Origin: an uncultured Jeotgalicoccus sp.
GTDB lineage: Bacteria > Bacillota > Bacilli > Staphylococcales > Salinicoccaceae
Assembly: GCA_947631305.1 (NCBI GenBank)
Contig: CANRKV010000024.1
Location: 1 to 14,420, forward strand
Reading direction: 5' to 3'
Length of the DNA: 14,420 nucleotides
Made by a program: the position numbers and the translations under genes. Of the stretch, positions 13,278 through 14,420 are shown piece by piece. The notes beneath the pieces were generated by a model, which saw only the letters and a list, made by a program, of their open reading frames with translations, searched no databases and had not been told where the DNA came from. Each line of letters starts with the position of its first letter. Position 1 is the stretch's first letter.

Positions 13278-14279
13278 ATGAAAACATTATTCTCAGGCGT
13301 TCAGCCAAGCGGTATTCCGACTATCGGAAACTATATTGGCGCTTATAAACAATTCGTTGAATTGCAGGACGAATACGATTCATATTTCTGTATCGTTGAT
13401 CAGCATGCAATAACGGTGTCGCAGGACCGTTTAAAACTCCGTGAAAACTCACGCGCACTTGCAGCAATTTATCTTGCGAGCGGACTTAATCCCGAAAAGA
13501 TTTCATTATTTATACAAAGCGAAGTCGCAGCACACGCTAAAGCAGCATGGATGCTGCAGTGTACTTCTTATATCGGTGAACTGGAACGCATGACACAGTT
13601 TAAAGATAAAGCTCGAAAACAAAATCAGCGCGATGGAATCTCTGTCGGACTGCTCACGTATCCTGCTTTAATGGCGGGCGACATTTTACTTTACAACGCC
13701 GATGTTGTACCGGTCGGTGATGATCAGACTCAGCATATTGAATTTACACGTAATATAGCCGAACGCTTCAACACGAAATACAACAACATCTTTACCCTGC
13801 CTGAAATAAAACTTCCTGCAGTAGGCGGCCGTATTATGAGCCTGAATGAACCTACTAAAAAGATGAGTAAAAGTGATGACAATCAAAAATCATTTATTAC
13901 TCTCCTCGACGACCCGAATCAGGCAGCGAAAAAAATCCGTTCTGCCGTTACTGACTCAGACACGGAAATTAAATTCGATAAAGAAAACAAACCAGGAATT
14001 TCGAACCTTCTTACTATATACAGTTCATTAACTGATAAAACTATCGATGAACTGGTTCAGGAATACAAAGACTCAAGCTACGGAGACTTTAAAAAAGACC
14101 TCGGGGAAGTTGTCAAAGAATTCCTGATTGGTTTCCAGGAAAAATATAATTACTATCTGAACAGCGACGAGCTTGACGATATTCTTGACGCCGGCCGCGA
14201 TAAAGCAGCACGAAAAGCAGATAAAATGGTTGAAAAAATGGAACGCGCTATGGGACTTGGAAGAAAGCGCAGAAAATAA
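13278..14279 (+). CDS. trpS: Tryptophanyl-tRNA synthetase
   Basis: Class I aminoacyl-tRNA synthetase that charges tRNA-Trp; cytosolic and essential. The 333-residue protein has the expected length for the bacterial enzyme. The HIGH-like motif is TIGN (15-18, within SGIPTIGNYIGAY). The KMSKS loop is intact at 195-199 (TKKMSKSDDN). The stretch GLLTYPALMAGDILLYNADVVPVG with DDQTQHIEFTRNIAERFN is the tryptophan-binding core. I chose the ATG at 13278, since AGGTG lies 6 nt upstream; the in-frame GTG at 13269 overlaps that site. It is divergent from spx, as in staphylococci, and ends at a strong terminator. Confidence 0.97.
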   Translation: MKTLFSGVQPSGIPTIGNYIGAYKQFVELQDEYDSYFCIVDQHAITVSQDRLKLRENSRALAAIYLASGLNPEKISLFIQSEVAAHAKAAWMLQCTSYIGELERMTQFKDKARKQNQRDGISVGLLTYPALMAGDILLYNADVVPVGDDQTQHIEFTRNIAERFNTKYNNIFTLPEIKLPAVGGRIMSLNEPTKKMSKSDDNQKSFITLLDDPNQAAKKIRSAVTDSDTEIKFDKENKPGISNLLTIYSSLTDKTIDELVQEYKDSSYGDFKKDLGEVVKEFLIGFQEKYNYYLNSDELDDILDAGRDKAARKADKMVEKMERAMGLGRKRRK

Positions 14280-14288
14280 TAAGTAATC

Positions 14289-14320
14289 CGGACAGAATTT
14301 TTGATTCTGTCCGTTTTTTT
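14289..14320 (+). terminator. Rho-independent terminator of trpS
   Basis: A perfect 10-bp stem, CGGACAGAAT (14289-14298) with ATTCTGTCCG (14304-14313), has a TTTTG loop and T7. It begins 9 nt after the trpS stop codon. Confidence 0.93.
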
Positions 14321-14347
14321 GTTTTTGGATAAATGGGAGTGATTATT

Positions 14348-14420
14348 TTGAAGATGATGAGCTTCATTGCGGAGCAAACAGCTTTACTCGGGAATGACAG
14401 GGTCTCATTGCGGAGCAAAC
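14348..14420 (+). CDS. Possible start of an unidentified reading frame (cut by window edge)
   Basis: A TTG at 14348 with GGGAG 8 nt upstream opens a frame of 24 codons that is still open at the window end (MKMMSFIAEQTALLGNDRVS). An ATG at 14354 or 14357 could also serve. I recognise no family. The frame runs through both copies of a 16-bp direct repeat whose 41-bp period is not a multiple of three, so the region may instead be a non-coding repeat that happens to be open. Treat it as tentative. Confidence 0.22.
   Translation, partial: MKMMSFIAEQTALLGNDRVSLRSK
14364..14420. repeat. 16-bp direct repeat with 41-bp period, running to the window edge
   Basis: TCATTGCGGAGCAAAC occurs at 14364-14379 and exactly again at 14405-14420, separated by 25 bp. 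I did not notice it elsewhere in the window. Its base composition is richer in G and C than the surrounding gaps. It may be the first part of a tandem array or an interspersed repeat family; only two copies are visible. Confidence 0.7.

Noticed and set aside
14364..14420. CRISPR array
   Set aside because: The repeat is only 16 bp with two copies visible and is not palindromic, and no cas gene is in the window.

Overview
The window is chromosomal DNA from a low-GC Gram-positive bacterium of the family Staphylococcaceae. The order trpS / spx / mecA / coiA / pepF / (RsaE sRNA) / yjbH / truncated haemoglobin / CYTH protein / relQ / nadK / mgtE / fabI is the block I know from Staphylococcus and, in part, Bacillus. 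It differs from S. aureus in detail: rluD is missing between nadK and mgtE, fabI has a Bacillus-like coenzyme loop, and the genes beyond fabI differ. I would look first at a relative such as Macrococcus, Jeotgalicoccus, Salinicoccus or Nosocomiicoccus. I cannot name the species.

Layout, left to right. 1-173 (minus): start of an M23 peptidase that closely resembles phage endolysins, cut by the window edge. 290-1387 (minus): AI-2E/PerM family permease. 1530-2831 (plus): a serine esterase and a YjcG-type 2H phosphoesterase, ending at a bidirectional terminator. 2860-6544 (minus): relQ, nadK, mgtE and then fabI, the last with its own promoter and a FapR operator. 6698-8486 (plus): CYTH protein, truncated haemoglobin and yjbH, apparently one operon. 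8563-8666 (minus): the small RNA RsaE/RoxS, just downstream of pepF. 8754-12897 (minus): pepF, coiA, mecA and spx. 13278-14279 (plus): trpS. The right edge holds a 16-bp direct repeat and perhaps the start of another reading frame.

How the genes fit together. Spx is a redox-sensing RNA polymerase partner. Two adaptors linked to its proteolysis, YjbH (ClpXP) and MecA (ClpCP), lie within 5.2 kb of spx. The promoter region of spx carries an exact match to the SigB consensus, embedded in a perfect palindrome. The same block holds a truncated haemoglobin and the redox-responsive sRNA RsaE, so thiol, oxygen and NO stress functions are concentrated here. The relQ-nadK-mgtE operon joins alarmone synthesis, NADP supply and Mg2+ uptake. 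fabI follows under FapR (malonyl-CoA) control.

Most genes are ordinary core genes. The less ordinary signals are in the gaps: the RsaE gene with an upstream inverted repeat, the SigB promoter/palindrome at spx, a mecA terminator whose 3' arm contains the coiA ribosome binding site, the FapR operator, the endolysin-like gene at the left edge and the repeat at the right edge. I did not see an undescribed multi-gene system.
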